Source: Aliigemmobacter aestuarii | Lineage (GTDB): Bacteria > Pseudomonadota > Alphaproteobacteria > Rhodobacterales > Rhodobacteraceae | NCBI RefSeq assembly: GCF_004799285.1 | Contig: NZ_SSND01000001.1 | Span: 248,001-312,000 of the forward strand | Length of the DNA stretch: 64,000 bases | Direction of reading: 5' to 3' | Notes under the pieces: generated by a model | Told to the model about the DNA's origin: nothing | Databases searched by the model: none | What the model saw: the letters and a program-made list of their open reading frames with translations, nothing else | In this document: positions 38,034 through 45,981 of the stretch, piece after piece | Layout of the letters: each line of letters begins with the position of its first letter | Position numbering within the stretch: the stretch's first letter is position 1 | Program-made: the position numbers and the translations under genes

Positions 38034-38729
38034 TCACATGCCAAGCGCGCGCTTGACCTGATCCAGCGCGGTCTGCACCAGCGCCGGGTTGGCGGCGGCG
38101 CCTTCAATGGCAGCGGTCAGGGCCTGCTTGGTGCTGTCATCCAGCGCCGAGGCGGTGATCATGTCCTTGATCTTGGCCGCATCGAAATTCGCCGGATCGA
38201 ACAGGGCGGCGGCGTCGCTCACCGCGCCTTCCACTGCTTCGGTCGCAGCGGCAGCAGCGTCACCGGCGGCTTCGGTCGCAGCAGCGGCGGCGTCACCGGC
38301 GGCTTCAGTGGCGGCAGCGGCGGCATCGCCCGCAGCTTCCACGGCGCCGGCGGCAGCTTCGGTCGCGGCGGCAGCGGCATCGCCCGCAGCGGCGGCAGCG
38401 CCTTCGGCAGCTTCGGTCACGGCGGCGGCAGCCCCTTCGGCGGCTTCGGTCGCGGCGGCGGCAGCAGCAGCCGCAGCTTCTTCGGCGGCCTTGGCGGCGG
38501 CAGCAGCCTCTTCGGCGGCCTTGGCCTCGGCGGCAGCAGCCTCGGCGGCGGCGGCTTCCTCGGCGGCCTTGGCGGCAGCGGCAGCTTCTTCGGCAGCCTT
38601 CGCCTCGGCGGCGGCGGCAGCGGCGGCGGCCTCTTCAGCGGCCTTCTGCGCCGGGAGGTAAGAGAACTGGTAATAGCCGCCCGCAGCGGCCAGGACCAGG
38701 ACGGCACCGATGATCACAGACTTGTTCAT
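38034..38729 (-). CDS. Ala/Glu-rich membrane-anchored coiled-coil protein
   Basis: A 231-aa protein: N-terminal TM anchor (residues 4-22, [19 protein letters not shown]), then about 135 residues of near-pure Ala with Lys/Glu in heptad-like repeats (residues 30-110, [13 protein letters not shown]) and Ala/Thr/Asp/Gly repeats (110-170, [11 protein letters not shown]), then a folded C-terminus of about 55 residues ([23 protein letters not shown]...). It resembles TolA-type rods in layout, spanning the periplasm, but has no TolA sequence match that I can see. The antisense frame is also open, as expected for such bias. Function unknown. Confidence 0.75.
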   Translation of the reverse strand: MNKSVIIGAVLVLAAAGGYYQFSYLPAQKAAEEAAAAAAAAEAKAAEEAAAAAKAAEEAAAAEAAAAEAKAAEEAAAAAKAAEEAAAAAAAAATEAAEGAAAAVTEAAEGAAAAAGDAAAAATEAAAGAVEAAGDAAAAATEAAGDAAAAATEAAGDAAAAATEAVEGAVSDAAALFDPANFDAAKIKDMITASALDDSTKQALTAAIEGAAANPALVQTALDQVKRALGM

Positions 38730-38882
38730 TTTCTAGCTCCTTCGACGACAGGGGTCGTTCATGTAGGGGATATGGCAGAGCGACTGCCCGAATGGAAGGG
38801 CTTCGCCGCACTGCGGCAGGGGGAATTCCGCATCACTGGTGTCATTCAGGCCCCATCGGCGGGAACCGGTCACGGAATCCGG

Positions 38883-38910
38883 TTGATAAGCCTGCCCCGC
38901 CCCCTTATTT
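38883..38910 (+). promoter_or_regulatory. predicted infC promoter
   Basis: TTGATA (38883-38888), 16-bp spacer, TTATTT (38905-38910); the predicted start near 38917 gives a 32-nt leader to the ATA start of infC and rules out the upstream in-frame ATG at 38772. Confidence 0.4.
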
Positions 38911-38948
38911 TGCGCGCCATCAATGGCCACGACAGAAGGATTGCCGCC

Positions 38949-39488
38949 ATAGCCCGCAGACCCCACAACGCCCCGCCGCAACGCGAAACGGGCCCCCGCA
39001 TCAATGACCGCATCCGCGCCCCCGAGATCCGCCTGATCGGCGCTGACGGGGAAAACGTCGGTGTCGTCACCCCGGCCAGGGCGCTGGCCATGGCAGAAGA
39101 GGCCGGGCTGGACCTGGTCGAGATCTCGCCCAATGCGGAGCCGCCGGTCTGCAAGATCATGGATTTCGGCAAGTTCAAGTACGAACAGCAAAAGCGCGAA
39201 GCCGAAGCCCGCAAGAAGCAGAAGATCATCGAGATCAAGGAAATCAAGTTCCGCCCCGGCACCGACAAGCACGACTACGAGGTCAAGATGCGGTCGGTCC
39301 TGAAGTTCCTGGGCGAGGGCGACAAGGTGAAGGTCACGCTGCGCTTCCGCGGCCGCGAGATGGCGCATCAGGACCTTGGCCTTGACCTGCTGAACCGGGT
39401 CGCGGCGGATGTCGGCGAGAATGGCAAGGTGGAATCCATGCCCAAGCTCGAAGGCCGCCAGATGGTGATGATGATCGCACCGAAGTAA
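38949..39488 (+). CDS. infC: translation initiation factor IF-3 with ATA start
   Basis: IF-3 binds the 30S subunit and monitors start codon choice. The protein is 179 aa with the family N-terminus [29 protein letters not shown], the linker [15 protein letters not shown] and C-terminal domain. The frame is open from ATG 38772, but those 59 extra residues look unlike IF-3. GAAGGA ends 8 bp before ATA at 38949, giving the family start. A non-AUG start (AUU in E. coli) is the basis of IF-3 autoregulation; AUA here should work in the same way. An ATT at 38940 is in frame but overlaps the ribosome site. Confidence 0.9.
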   Translation: MARRPHNAPPQRETGPRINDRIRAPEIRLIGADGENVGVVTPARALAMAEEAGLDLVEISPNAEPPVCKIMDFGKFKYEQQKREAEARKKQKIIEIKEIKFRPGTDKHDYEVKMRSVLKFLGEGDKVKVTLRFRGREMAHQDLGLDLLNRVAADVGENGKVESMPKLEGRQMVMMIAPK

Positions 39489-39508
39489 GCCTTTTTGCCA
39501 GCTTACGG

Positions 39509-39544
39509 AACGGCGGGGCGGCACGGGCCGTGCCCGCCGTTTTC
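39509..39544 (+). terminator. intrinsic terminator of infC
   Basis: Long stem from AACGGCGGG to CCCGCCGTT (39509-39541), nearly perfect through the apical GGCACGGGCCGTGC, ending in TTTTC. rpmI and rplT, often next to infC, are not here. Confidence 0.75.
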
Positions 39545-39567
39545 ATTGCAGCAGCCGGTCGCGCGCC

Positions 39568-40164
39568 CTAGCGGGCCAGCATCCACAGCGCCACCCCGGC
39601 CAGAAGCGCACCGAAGCCAATGTTCAGCGCCCGCACGCCGTGGCCCGACCGAAAGCGCCTCAGCAGCATGTCGCCCGCCTGCGCCCAAAGGACAAAGGCC
39701 ACGAGGTTGTTCACCGTGAAAAGGATCGCGATCCCTGCCACAAGCGCCGGGTCCGCCGCCCCCTGCCCCGGCAGGAACTGGCTGAACATCAGCAGGATGA
39801 TCACATGGGCCTTGGGGTTCAGGACCAACAGCGCCGCACCATCCTGGAACCCGGCCCTGCGCGGACTGTCCGCGGCCTCGACCGTGCCGGCCCTGAGAAA
39901 CCCGAAAGCCAGCCAGATCACATAGGCCACCCCGGCAAGGCGGATCGCCTCGATCAGTCGCGGGCCAAGGGCCGCGACCCCGGCAAAACCAAGACCGATC
40001 GCGAGCGTCACCGCAAGCGTCGCCACATGATACCCCGCAAGGGCGGGCAGCACCCCACGCAGGCCAAATCGCCCGCCGAGGGCGGCAAAGAACAGGTTGC
40101 CCGGCCCCGGACTATAGGCCAGCGGCAGAAGAAACAGGACAAGGGCGAGGGCGGTTTCCATCAT
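39568..40164 (-). CDS. LysE/RhtB-family amino acid exporter
   Basis: A 198-aa membrane protein with six TM segments. The family opening SPGPGNLFF(AALGGRFGLRG) lies at about residues 17-30, and a second conserved block is around residues 65-100. These proteins export amino acids such as lysine, threonine or homoserine lactone; substrate not predictable. Start chosen at MMETALALVLF (40164), since the extra upstream residues are basic and not family-like. Confidence 0.87.
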   Translation of the reverse strand: MMETALALVLFLLPLAYSPGPGNLFFAALGGRFGLRGVLPALAGYHVATLAVTLAIGLGFAGVAALGPRLIEAIRLAGVAYVIWLAFGFLRAGTVEAADSPRRAGFQDGAALLVLNPKAHVIILLMFSQFLPGQGAADPALVAGIAILFTVNNLVAFVLWAQAGDMLLRRFRSGHGVRALNIGFGALLAGVALWMLAR

Positions 40165-40263
40165 CGCGGCAGCTTGCCCGGCCCCGAAGCGCCGTGCGAC
40201 CCGATCCTTGCGCATTTGGTGCAGACGCCCCTGCCCCGGGCGACCGGCCCGGGGCGCGCGCGC

Positions 40264-41244
40264 CTAAGCCTCGCGCATCCGGCCACGCTGGGGGATGTCC
40301 TTCAAGAGGCCGCCCACGCCCATCCGGGCGATGTCGTCGGCGGTGACGGTCAGACCGCAGAGGATGCGTTCCATCACCCAGTCGGCACCGTTCAGCGCAG
40401 GGGACCGCGCGCAACCGGGCAGACCGATCACCGGACGCCCGCCCAGATCGCCGTGAAACAGCAGGTTCCCCGGATCGACCGGCATGCCGAAGCGCGTGAC
40501 CGTGCCCCCGGCGGCGACCAGCGCCGCAGGGCCCACATCCGCCGGGTCGGAGGTGGCCGATGCGGTCAGGATGAACAGCGCCTCGCCGGGGGCGGCAGCA
40601 AGGGCTGCGGCCAGTTCCGGGGCGCGATGCGGCACGATCACCCGCGCGGAAAGCCCGATCCCCAACCGCGCCAGACGATCGGCCAGCGCCTTGCGCCCCT
40701 TGGGCGGCGGGTCCTCGCCCGTCACCGTCGTCTCGATCAGCGTGGCCTCCCGACAGGCGGGCGGGGCAAGGCGCATCGCCCCCCGCGCGGCGCGGGCGGC
40801 CTGATCCACGTCCGCCGCGGGCACGCCATAGGCGATGATCTTGACGGTCGCCACCATGTCGCCTTCGGCCATCCGGGCGAAGGGCGCGACCGTTGCCAGC
40901 GTGATCAGCGGATTGACCCGGTTCAGCGCGTGGATCGCACCCGCGTCGATAACGCAGACGCCCGGCCGCATGGCATGCAGGTTGACGCGGCCCGTGGCCG
41001 CCGCCGACAGCCGCAACCCCTGTGCCGCCGGATCGGGCACCAGCGCGTTGGCGATGACGGTCGCCGCCTCGTCCTCGTGGCGGTCCTCGGGGTCGAGCCG
41101 GGCGACGATCACCTCGCCCCGCCCCGCCGCCCGCAGGATCGCCACATCCCCGTCCGTCAGCCGCTTGCCCTTGCGCAGACCCGCCACCGAATGGGCAAGG
41201 ATCGCGCCTTCGGCCTGATCCAGCGGGACGGCGCCAAACCGCAT
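40264..41244 (-). CDS. molybdopterin-binding protein of the CoxD/E/XdhC maturation set
   Basis: A 326-aa protein with a MoaB/MoeA-type molybdopterin-binding domain in its C-terminal half (PGEALFILTASATSDPADVGPAAL, VIGLPGCARSPALNG). In many relatives this domain is fused to a MobA-like nucleotidyltransferase; here it stands alone. Probably part of molybdenum cofactor insertion or sulfuration for xanthine dehydrogenase-family enzymes. Its start overlaps the xdhC stop (TGATG). Confidence 0.82.
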   Translation of the reverse strand: MRFGAVPLDQAEGAILAHSVAGLRKGKRLTDGDVAILRAAGRGEVIVARLDPEDRHEDEAATVIANALVPDPAAQGLRLSAAATGRVNLHAMRPGVCVIDAGAIHALNRVNPLITLATVAPFARMAEGDMVATVKIIAYGVPAADVDQAARAARGAMRLAPPACREATLIETTVTGEDPPPKGRKALADRLARLGIGLSARVIVPHRAPELAAALAAAPGEALFILTASATSDPADVGPAALVAAGGTVTRFGMPVDPGNLLFHGDLGGRPVIGLPGCARSPALNGADWVMERILCGLTVTADDIARMGVGGLLKDIPQRGRMREA

Positions 41245-42227
41245 CAGCCCTGCCTCAGCCGCAGGGTGATCTGCGCCATGACCGACACCGCGATCTCGGC
41301 GGGGCTTTTGGCGCCGATGTCCAGCCCCACCGGGGCGTGGATGCGGGCGATCTGCGCCTCGGAAAAGCCCTTGGCGGCCAGCCGTTCCAACCGCTTGGCA
41401 TGGGTCCGGGTGCTGCCGAGGCAGCCGAGGTAGAACACATCCGAGGCCAGCGCCGCCTCGATCGCGGGATCGTCAAGCTTGGCGTCATGCGTCAGCGTCA
41501 CCACAGCCGTGCGGGCATCAAGGCCAAGCGCGGCCATCGCCTCGTCGGGCCAGTCATGCACCAGCCGTTCGCCGGGAAAACGCGCCGGGCTGGCGAAGGC
41601 CTCGCGAGGGTCGATCAGCGTGGCGTCATAGCCGCAGGCCCGCGCCATCGGCATCAGCGCCTGAGCGATGTGGACCGCGCCGACCACGATCATCCGAAGC
41701 GGCGGGTTGTGGATGCAGATGAACGGCCCGCCCTCCTCGCGCCCCGAACGGTCGGCGCGAAAACGTGCGTCGATGCCCGGATCCTGCCCCGGCGCGACCA
41801 GATCGCGCGCCCATGTATCAAGGTCGATGCGGCAGGCCCGCGGCGCACGGGATGCACGCGCCGCGACCAGATCGGCCAGCAGCGCCTCGGTCATCCCCTG
41901 CCCCACGCCCACGGGTTCGACCAGAACCCGGATCGTGCCGCCGCAGGCCAGCCCCACGGCAAAGGCCGTGTCGTCTGACACCCCGAAGGTCAGCAGGCGG
42001 TTCCTGCCGTCCTTCAGCGCCTCAAGCGCCTCGTCGACGACCGCGCCCTCGACACAGCCGCCCGAGACCGATCCCATGATCTGACCGTCACCCGAGATCG
42101 CCAGTTGGCTGCCCGGCTGGCGCGGCGCGCTGCCCCAGGTTTCCACGACCGTGGCGATCGCCGCCCCCAGGCCCTCGCGGTGCCAGGCCAGCGCGATTTC
42201 GGGAATGCTGTCATGCTCTGCGCGCAT
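41244..42227 (-). CDS. XdhC/CoxI-family protein
   Basis: A 327-aa XdhC family protein: N-terminal XdhC/CoxI domain (AIATVVETWGSAPRQPGSQLAI, GSVSGGCVEGAVVDEAL) and C-terminal Rossmann part (RMIVVGAVHIAQAL, TLTHDAKLDDPAIEAAL). XdhC binds the molybdenum cofactor and promotes its sulfuration before delivery to xanthine dehydrogenase/CO dehydrogenase enzymes. GGGAGG lies 7-8 bp before the ATG at 42227, which fixes the start; the frame is open further upstream. It is separated from coxE by a 289-bp region with a candidate small RNA and terminator. Confidence 0.9.
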   Translation of the reverse strand: MRAEHDSIPEIALAWHREGLGAAIATVVETWGSAPRQPGSQLAISGDGQIMGSVSGGCVEGAVVDEALEALKDGRNRLLTFGVSDDTAFAVGLACGGTIRVLVEPVGVGQGMTEALLADLVAARASRAPRACRIDLDTWARDLVAPGQDPGIDARFRADRSGREEGGPFICIHNPPLRMIVVGAVHIAQALMPMARACGYDATLIDPREAFASPARFPGERLVHDWPDEAMAALGLDARTAVVTLTHDAKLDDPAIEAALASDVFYLGCLGSTRTHAKRLERLAAKGFSEAQIARIHAPVGLDIGAKSPAEIAVSVMAQITLRLRQG

Positions 42228-42345
42228 CGGTGATCCTCCCTGACCCACTATGCGCGAGCCGCGCGCGAAACGCCATTGCCGGAAGGTCGGAGTTGCGGCG
42301 GCAGGACAGGGGACATGCACCCCGGCGTCCGGTGGATGCGCCCGG

Positions 42346-42384
42346 AAAAAAGATAAGCGCCGCGAGAGGGAGGTCTCGCGGCGC
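42346..42384 (-). terminator. strong intrinsic terminator on the minus strand between coxE and xdhC
   Basis: On the minus strand: perfect 11-bp stem GCGCCGCGAGA/TCTCGCGGCGC (42357-42384), loop CCTCCC, followed by TTATCTTTTTT. Points left, so it ends transcripts from the coxE side or a local small RNA. Confidence 0.8.
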
Positions 42385-42456
42385 GGGAGCCGTCGAACAG
42401 GGAACCGACGGTAGGAGCGTTCCGGCCACACAGGGAGGGAGTGGTCGTCGCCTATG
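42346..42456 (-). ncRNA. candidate FNR-activated small RNA, about 111 nt
   Basis: Predicted from the minus strand: +1 near 42456, set by the -10 element TATCTT (42468-42463), and an end at the intrinsic terminator (42384-42346). Internal hairpin CCGTCG/CGACGG (42390-42411) and a weaker CCAC/GTGG one (42426-42444). Loops and joints are CU-rich: CTCCCTCCCT, TCCTACC, CTCCCG and CCTCCC, anti-Shine-Dalgarno-like, recalling the CCUCCUCCC loop RNAs of alphaproteobacteria. No ORF of note. It could instead be an attenuated leader of xdhC. Expression is untested. Confidence 0.45.
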
Positions 42457-42462
42457 ACAGGG

Positions 42463-42504
42463 AAGATAGGGTGCGGATGCGGGATTTGAATTGACTTGTG
42501 TCAA
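42463..42504 (-). promoter_or_regulatory. FNR/FixK-type box with class II promoter geometry
   Basis: TTGACTTGTGTCAA (42491-42504) fits the FNR/FixK pattern TTGA-N6-TCAA, with perfect 5-bp arms. Its centre (42497.5) is 41.5 bp from the start predicted by TATCTT (42468-42463) on the minus strand, the exact spacing of class II activation. Hence a low-oxygen (FnrL-like) regulator probably drives transcription leftwards to the terminator at 42346. Confidence 0.5.
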
Positions 42505-42516
42505 CTCATGTCGCGG

Positions 42517-43785
42517 TCAGGGCGCGGCAAGCTGACGCAGCAGCCGCGCCTTCTCGCCCCCGTCCGAGGGATCGCTGATCGCCTGTGCCAGCGCTTCGAG
42601 CGTGGCGATGGAATGGCCCGCGCGGAAGGCGTCCACATGCGGCAGCATGGCACGGATACCGCCCGCACGCGGCGCGAACCCGTCCCACCGCAACAGCGGG
42701 TTGAGCCAGATCAGCCGGCGGCAGGACAGGTGCAGCCGTTCGATCTCTTTTTCCAGAAGGCCGGCATCGTCGCGATCCAGCCCGTCGGTGATCAGCAGGA
42801 CGACCGCCCCCTGCCCCAGGACCCGGCGCGACCAGTCACGGTTGAAGGCATGCAGCGACGCGCCGATCCGCGTGCCGCCGGACCAGTCCTGCGCCTCGGC
42901 CCCGGCGGCCTTCAGCGCCTGATCCACATCGCGCGCCCGCAGATGCCGGGTGATGTTGGTCAGCCGGGTGCCGAAGGTGAAACCATGCACCCGCGCCCAT
43001 CCCTGCCCCTTGCGGTTGGCCACCGCATGCAGGAAATGCAGCACCATCCGCGAATACTGCGACATCGACCCCGAGATGTCGCACAGCACCACCAGATTGG
43101 GCCAGCGGGTGCGGGGCGACTTGCGCGCAAGTTCCGCGATCTCGCCGCCGCGCCGCATCGCCGCGCGCAGGGTGCGGCGGGCGTCGATGGCGCGGCCAAG
43201 CGCATCGGCCCCGCTCCGCCGCGAGGGCAGCGGCTTTACCGGCAGGGACAGGCGGGCCAGCATACGCTTGGCCTCGGCGACCTCGTCGAGGCTCATCTGT
43301 TCGAAGTCGAGCGTGCGCAGCCGTTCCTCGCGGCTCATCGTCATCGAGGCGTCGATCTCGATCTGCTCTTCGCCGGTCTCGTCGCGGCCCGCATCGGGTT
43401 CGGGCAGATCGCCCATGGCCCCGTCCAGAAGCGCCTCGGCCGCGCGCTTTTCGGCGGCTTCGGCGGCGCGGTCCTCCTGCACGCCGCGAATGGCGGGCAG
43501 CATGAGCGACATCATGTGTTCCATGTAGCGCGGATCGCGCCAGTAGAGGCGGAACACCTGCTGGAAGATCGTCCGGTGTTCGGGGCGCGAGACGAAACAG
43601 GCGTGCAGCGTCCAGTAGAAATCGCGCCGTTCGGTGAAACCCGCCGCCTCGACCGCGCGGACCGCGTCAACGACCCGGCCCGGTCCGATCGGCAGACCCG
43701 CCTTTCGCAACGCGCGGGCAAACCACAGGATGTTGTGCGCAAGCTTGCCGTCTTCGGGCAGCGCCAGATCAGCGTAGCGCGCCAT
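42517..43785 (-). CDS. coxE: CoxE-type VWA-domain protein
   Basis: A 422-aa protein with a von Willebrand factor A domain in the C-terminal half; the MIDAS motif DISGSMSQYSRM is clear. CoxE works with the MoxR ATPase CoxD to insert the sulfur and copper into the active site of aerobic CO dehydrogenase; related pairs serve other molybdenum hydroxylases. It is 72 bp downstream of coxD. No ribosome site is seen before its ATG; a hairpin (43794-43812) lies there. Confidence 0.87.
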   Translation of the reverse strand: MARYADLALPEDGKLAHNILWFARALRKAGLPIGPGRVVDAVRAVEAAGFTERRDFYWTLHACFVSRPEHRTIFQQVFRLYWRDPRYMEHMMSLMLPAIRGVQEDRAAEAAEKRAAEALLDGAMGDLPEPDAGRDETGEEQIEIDASMTMSREERLRTLDFEQMSLDEVAEAKRMLARLSLPVKPLPSRRSGADALGRAIDARRTLRAAMRRGGEIAELARKSPRTRWPNLVVLCDISGSMSQYSRMVLHFLHAVANRKGQGWARVHGFTFGTRLTNITRHLRARDVDQALKAAGAEAQDWSGGTRIGASLHAFNRDWSRRVLGQGAVVLLITDGLDRDDAGLLEKEIERLHLSCRRLIWLNPLLRWDGFAPRAGGIRAMLPHVDAFRAGHSIATLEALAQAISDPSDGGEKARLLRQLAAP

Positions 43786-43793
43786 GATCGGCG

Positions 43794-43840
43794 CCGGGGG
43801 CTCTGCCCCCGGACCCCCGGGATATTTGGGCCAGAATGAA
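43794..43840. repeat. dispersed element copy C with GC hairpin, between coxD and coxE
   Basis: Perfect hairpin CCGGGGGC/GCCCCCGG (43794-43812, 3-nt loop) next to the element GGGATATTTGGGCCAGAATG plus AA (43819-43840). The hairpin starts 8 bp from the coxE ATG. This hairpin-plus-element form is the one I recall repeatedly from Rhodobacteraceae intergenic regions. Confidence 0.65.
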
Positions 43841-43857
43841 GGGCGGCACGGATCCGG

Positions 43858-44766
43858 TCATGCGGGGGCCAGATCTTTGCGCACCTCGTCCAGAAGGCGG
43901 CGCGCCTCGGAGCCCTGGATCCGCTGGATGTCGTCCTGGTATTTCAGGATCGCACCCAGGGTGTCGGCGATCACCTCGGGCGACAGCGTGATCACGTCGA
44001 GCGCAAGCAGGCATTTCGCCCAGTCGATCGTTTCGGCCACGCCCGGTTTCTTGAACAGGTCCTCCTGGCGCAGGCGCTGGACGAAGGCCACGACCTCGCG
44101 GCTCAGCGCCTCCTGGGCCTCGGGGGCGCGGGATTTCAGGATCGCGAGTTCGCGGTCGAAGGCGGGGTAGTCGACCCAGTGATAGAGGCAGCGGCGTTTC
44201 AGCGCGTCATGCACCTCGCGCGTGCGGTTCGAGGTCAGGATCACGATCGGTGCTTCGGGGGCGCGGATCGTGCCGAGTTCCGGAATCGTCACCTGGAAAT
44301 CCGACAGCGCCTCCAGGAGGAACGCCTCGAAGGGTTCGTCGGTGCGGTCGAGTTCGTCGATCAGAAGGACGGGGGCGCCGCCCGGCTGCGGGCGCATCGC
44401 CTGCAGAAGCGGGCGTTCGATCAGGTAGTCCTGGGTGAAAAGCTCGGCCTTGAGCGAATCGCGGTCGGCCCCGCCCTGAGCCTCGGCGGTGCGGATCGCC
44501 ACCATCTGCGCGGCGAAATTCCATTCGGCAACGGCCGAGGCGGCATCCAGCCCCTCATAGCATTGCAGGCGGATCAGGCGGCGGCCGAGGGCTTCGGCGA
44601 TCGCCTTGGCGATCTCGGTCTTTCCCACGCCCGCCTCGCCTTCCAGAAACAGCGGCCGGCCCAGCCGGAGCGACAGGAAAACCACTGTGGCAAGCGCCCG
44701 CGAGGCGACATAGCCCTGTCCCGCCAGAAGGGTTTCGACGGCGTCGATCGTGTCGGGCAGTTTCAT
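43858..44766 (-). CDS. coxD: CoxD-type MoxR AAA+ ATPase
   Basis: A 302-aa AAA+ ATPase of the MoxR family with Walker A GEAGVGKT (43-50), Walker B VLLIDELDR and sensor-1 ILTSNRTRE. MoxR-VWA pairs act as chaperones for cofactor insertion; with coxE, xdhC and the molybdopterin-binding protein downstream this is the CO dehydrogenase-type maturation set. The frame extends to 45108; MKLPDTIDAVETLLAGQGYV at 44766 is the family start. Confidence 0.9.
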   Translation of the reverse strand: MKLPDTIDAVETLLAGQGYVASRALATVVFLSLRLGRPLFLEGEAGVGKTEIAKAIAEALGRRLIRLQCYEGLDAASAVAEWNFAAQMVAIRTAEAQGGADRDSLKAELFTQDYLIERPLLQAMRPQPGGAPVLLIDELDRTDEPFEAFLLEALSDFQVTIPELGTIRAPEAPIVILTSNRTREVHDALKRRCLYHWVDYPAFDRELAILKSRAPEAQEALSREVVAFVQRLRQEDLFKKPGVAETIDWAKCLLALDVITLSPEVIADTLGAILKYQDDIQRIQGSEARRLLDEVRKDLAPA

Positions 44767-44893
44767 CGGTCCTGGCTCCTCCCCGGGCATGCGGCCATGC
44801 TGGACGCAGCCGCCGCGTCCGGTCAAGCGCGAAGCGGCCCCTTGCGACCTTTGGACAAGAAGCCTAATCGGGGCGGGCAGGAAGAGAAACGCA

Positions 44894-45922
44894 ATGTCCT
44901 TCGTCACCCGCCCCCGACTGATCACCCTTGCCGTGGCCGCCATCGGATCGGCCGCCTTCGTGTTGCTGAAGTTGCCGCTGCCGCTGTTGCTGGGTCCGAT
45001 GCTGGGTTGTCTGGTCGCGGGGCTTCTGGGCGCGCGGCTGCAGGGCATGGGGACACTCGGCACCTTCATGCGTACCTTCCTCGGCGTGGCGATCGGGTCG
45101 TCGATCACGCCGGACCTGATCCACGAACTGCCGGGGATGGGGATGACGCTGGCGCTGGTGCCGGTCTTCGTGCTGGTGATCGGGCTGGTGGGATACCCGT
45201 TCTTCCGCCGCGTGATGAAATACGACCATCCGACCGCGTTCTATTCCACGATGCCCGGCGGACTGCAGGACATGCTGATCTTCGGCGAGGAGGCGGGCGG
45301 CAATGTGCGGGCGATGTCGCTGATCCATGCGACGCGCGTCCTTGTCATCGTGACGGCGACGCCCTTCCTGCTGACACTGCTTTACGACATCGACCTGAGC
45401 ATCGCGCCTGGTCAGAAGGCGGTGGACCTGCCGCTGTCGCAGCTTCTGCTGATGGTGGCGGCGGGCGTCATCGGCTGGAAGGGCGCAGAGCGGATCGGGA
45501 TGTTCGGCGCCTCGATCCTCGGGCCGCTGATCCTGACCGCGGGGCTGAGCCTTGCGGGGGTGATCCATTCGCGCCCCCCGGCCGAGATGATCTGGGCGGC
45601 GCAGTTCTTCATCGGGCTGGCGGTCGGGTCGAAATATTCCGGCATCACCGCGCGCGAGCTGCGCCATGATGTGACCGCCGGGATCGGCTATGCGCTGCTA
45701 TTGGCGGTGATCTCGCTGATCTTCGTCGAGGCGGCCATCCTTCTGTCGGACCGCCCGGCGCTGGAAATCCTGCTGTCCTTCCTGCCGGGCGGACAGGCGG
45801 AAATGGCGGTGATCGCCATCGTCTCGGGGGCAGATGTGGCCTTTGTGGTGGCCCATCACCTGACGCGGATCTTCATCGTGATCTTTTCCGCCCCGATCAT
45901 CAGCCGGTGGATCAACCGCTAG
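44894..45922 (+). CDS. AbrB-family (ammonia monooxygenase-like) membrane protein
   Basis: A 342-aa integral membrane protein of the family called AbrB (a misnomer; unrelated to the Bacillus regulator). Two internal repeats of about five TM helices each, with PMLGCLVAGLL...TFLGVAIGSSITP in the first and LLPGG-type motif FLPGGQAEMAVIAIVSGADVAFVVAHH in the second. Probably a transporter of unknown substrate. Divergent from coxD. Confidence 0.85.
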   Translation: MSFVTRPRLITLAVAAIGSAAFVLLKLPLPLLLGPMLGCLVAGLLGARLQGMGTLGTFMRTFLGVAIGSSITPDLIHELPGMGMTLALVPVFVLVIGLVGYPFFRRVMKYDHPTAFYSTMPGGLQDMLIFGEEAGGNVRAMSLIHATRVLVIVTATPFLLTLLYDIDLSIAPGQKAVDLPLSQLLLMVAAGVIGWKGAERIGMFGASILGPLILTAGLSLAGVIHSRPPAEMIWAAQFFIGLAVGSKYSGITARELRHDVTAGIGYALLLAVISLIFVEAAILLSDRPALEILLSFLPGGQAEMAVIAIVSGADVAFVVAHHLTRIFIVIFSAPIISRWINR

Positions 45923-45943
45923 CCGGGCAGCCGGTCGTTGCCC

Positions 45944-45971
45944 GCGGGTCGCTAACTGCGGGTCGCCAACT
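45944..45971. repeat. 14-nt tandem repeat, two copies
   Basis: GCGGGTCGCTAACT followed by GCGGGTCGCCAACT and a partial third copy, 21 bp after the AbrB-type gene stop and ending just before the convergent glycosyltransferase stop. Confidence 0.6.
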
Positions 45972-45981
45972 GCGGGCCGGG

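Noticed and set aside
38089-38661. Ala/Ser-rich 190-aa frame opposite the Ala-rich rod gene
   Set aside because: GCN codons of the real gene read as NGC/GGC-like codons on the other strand; the minus-strand gene has the TM anchor, ribosome-side context and folded C-terminus.
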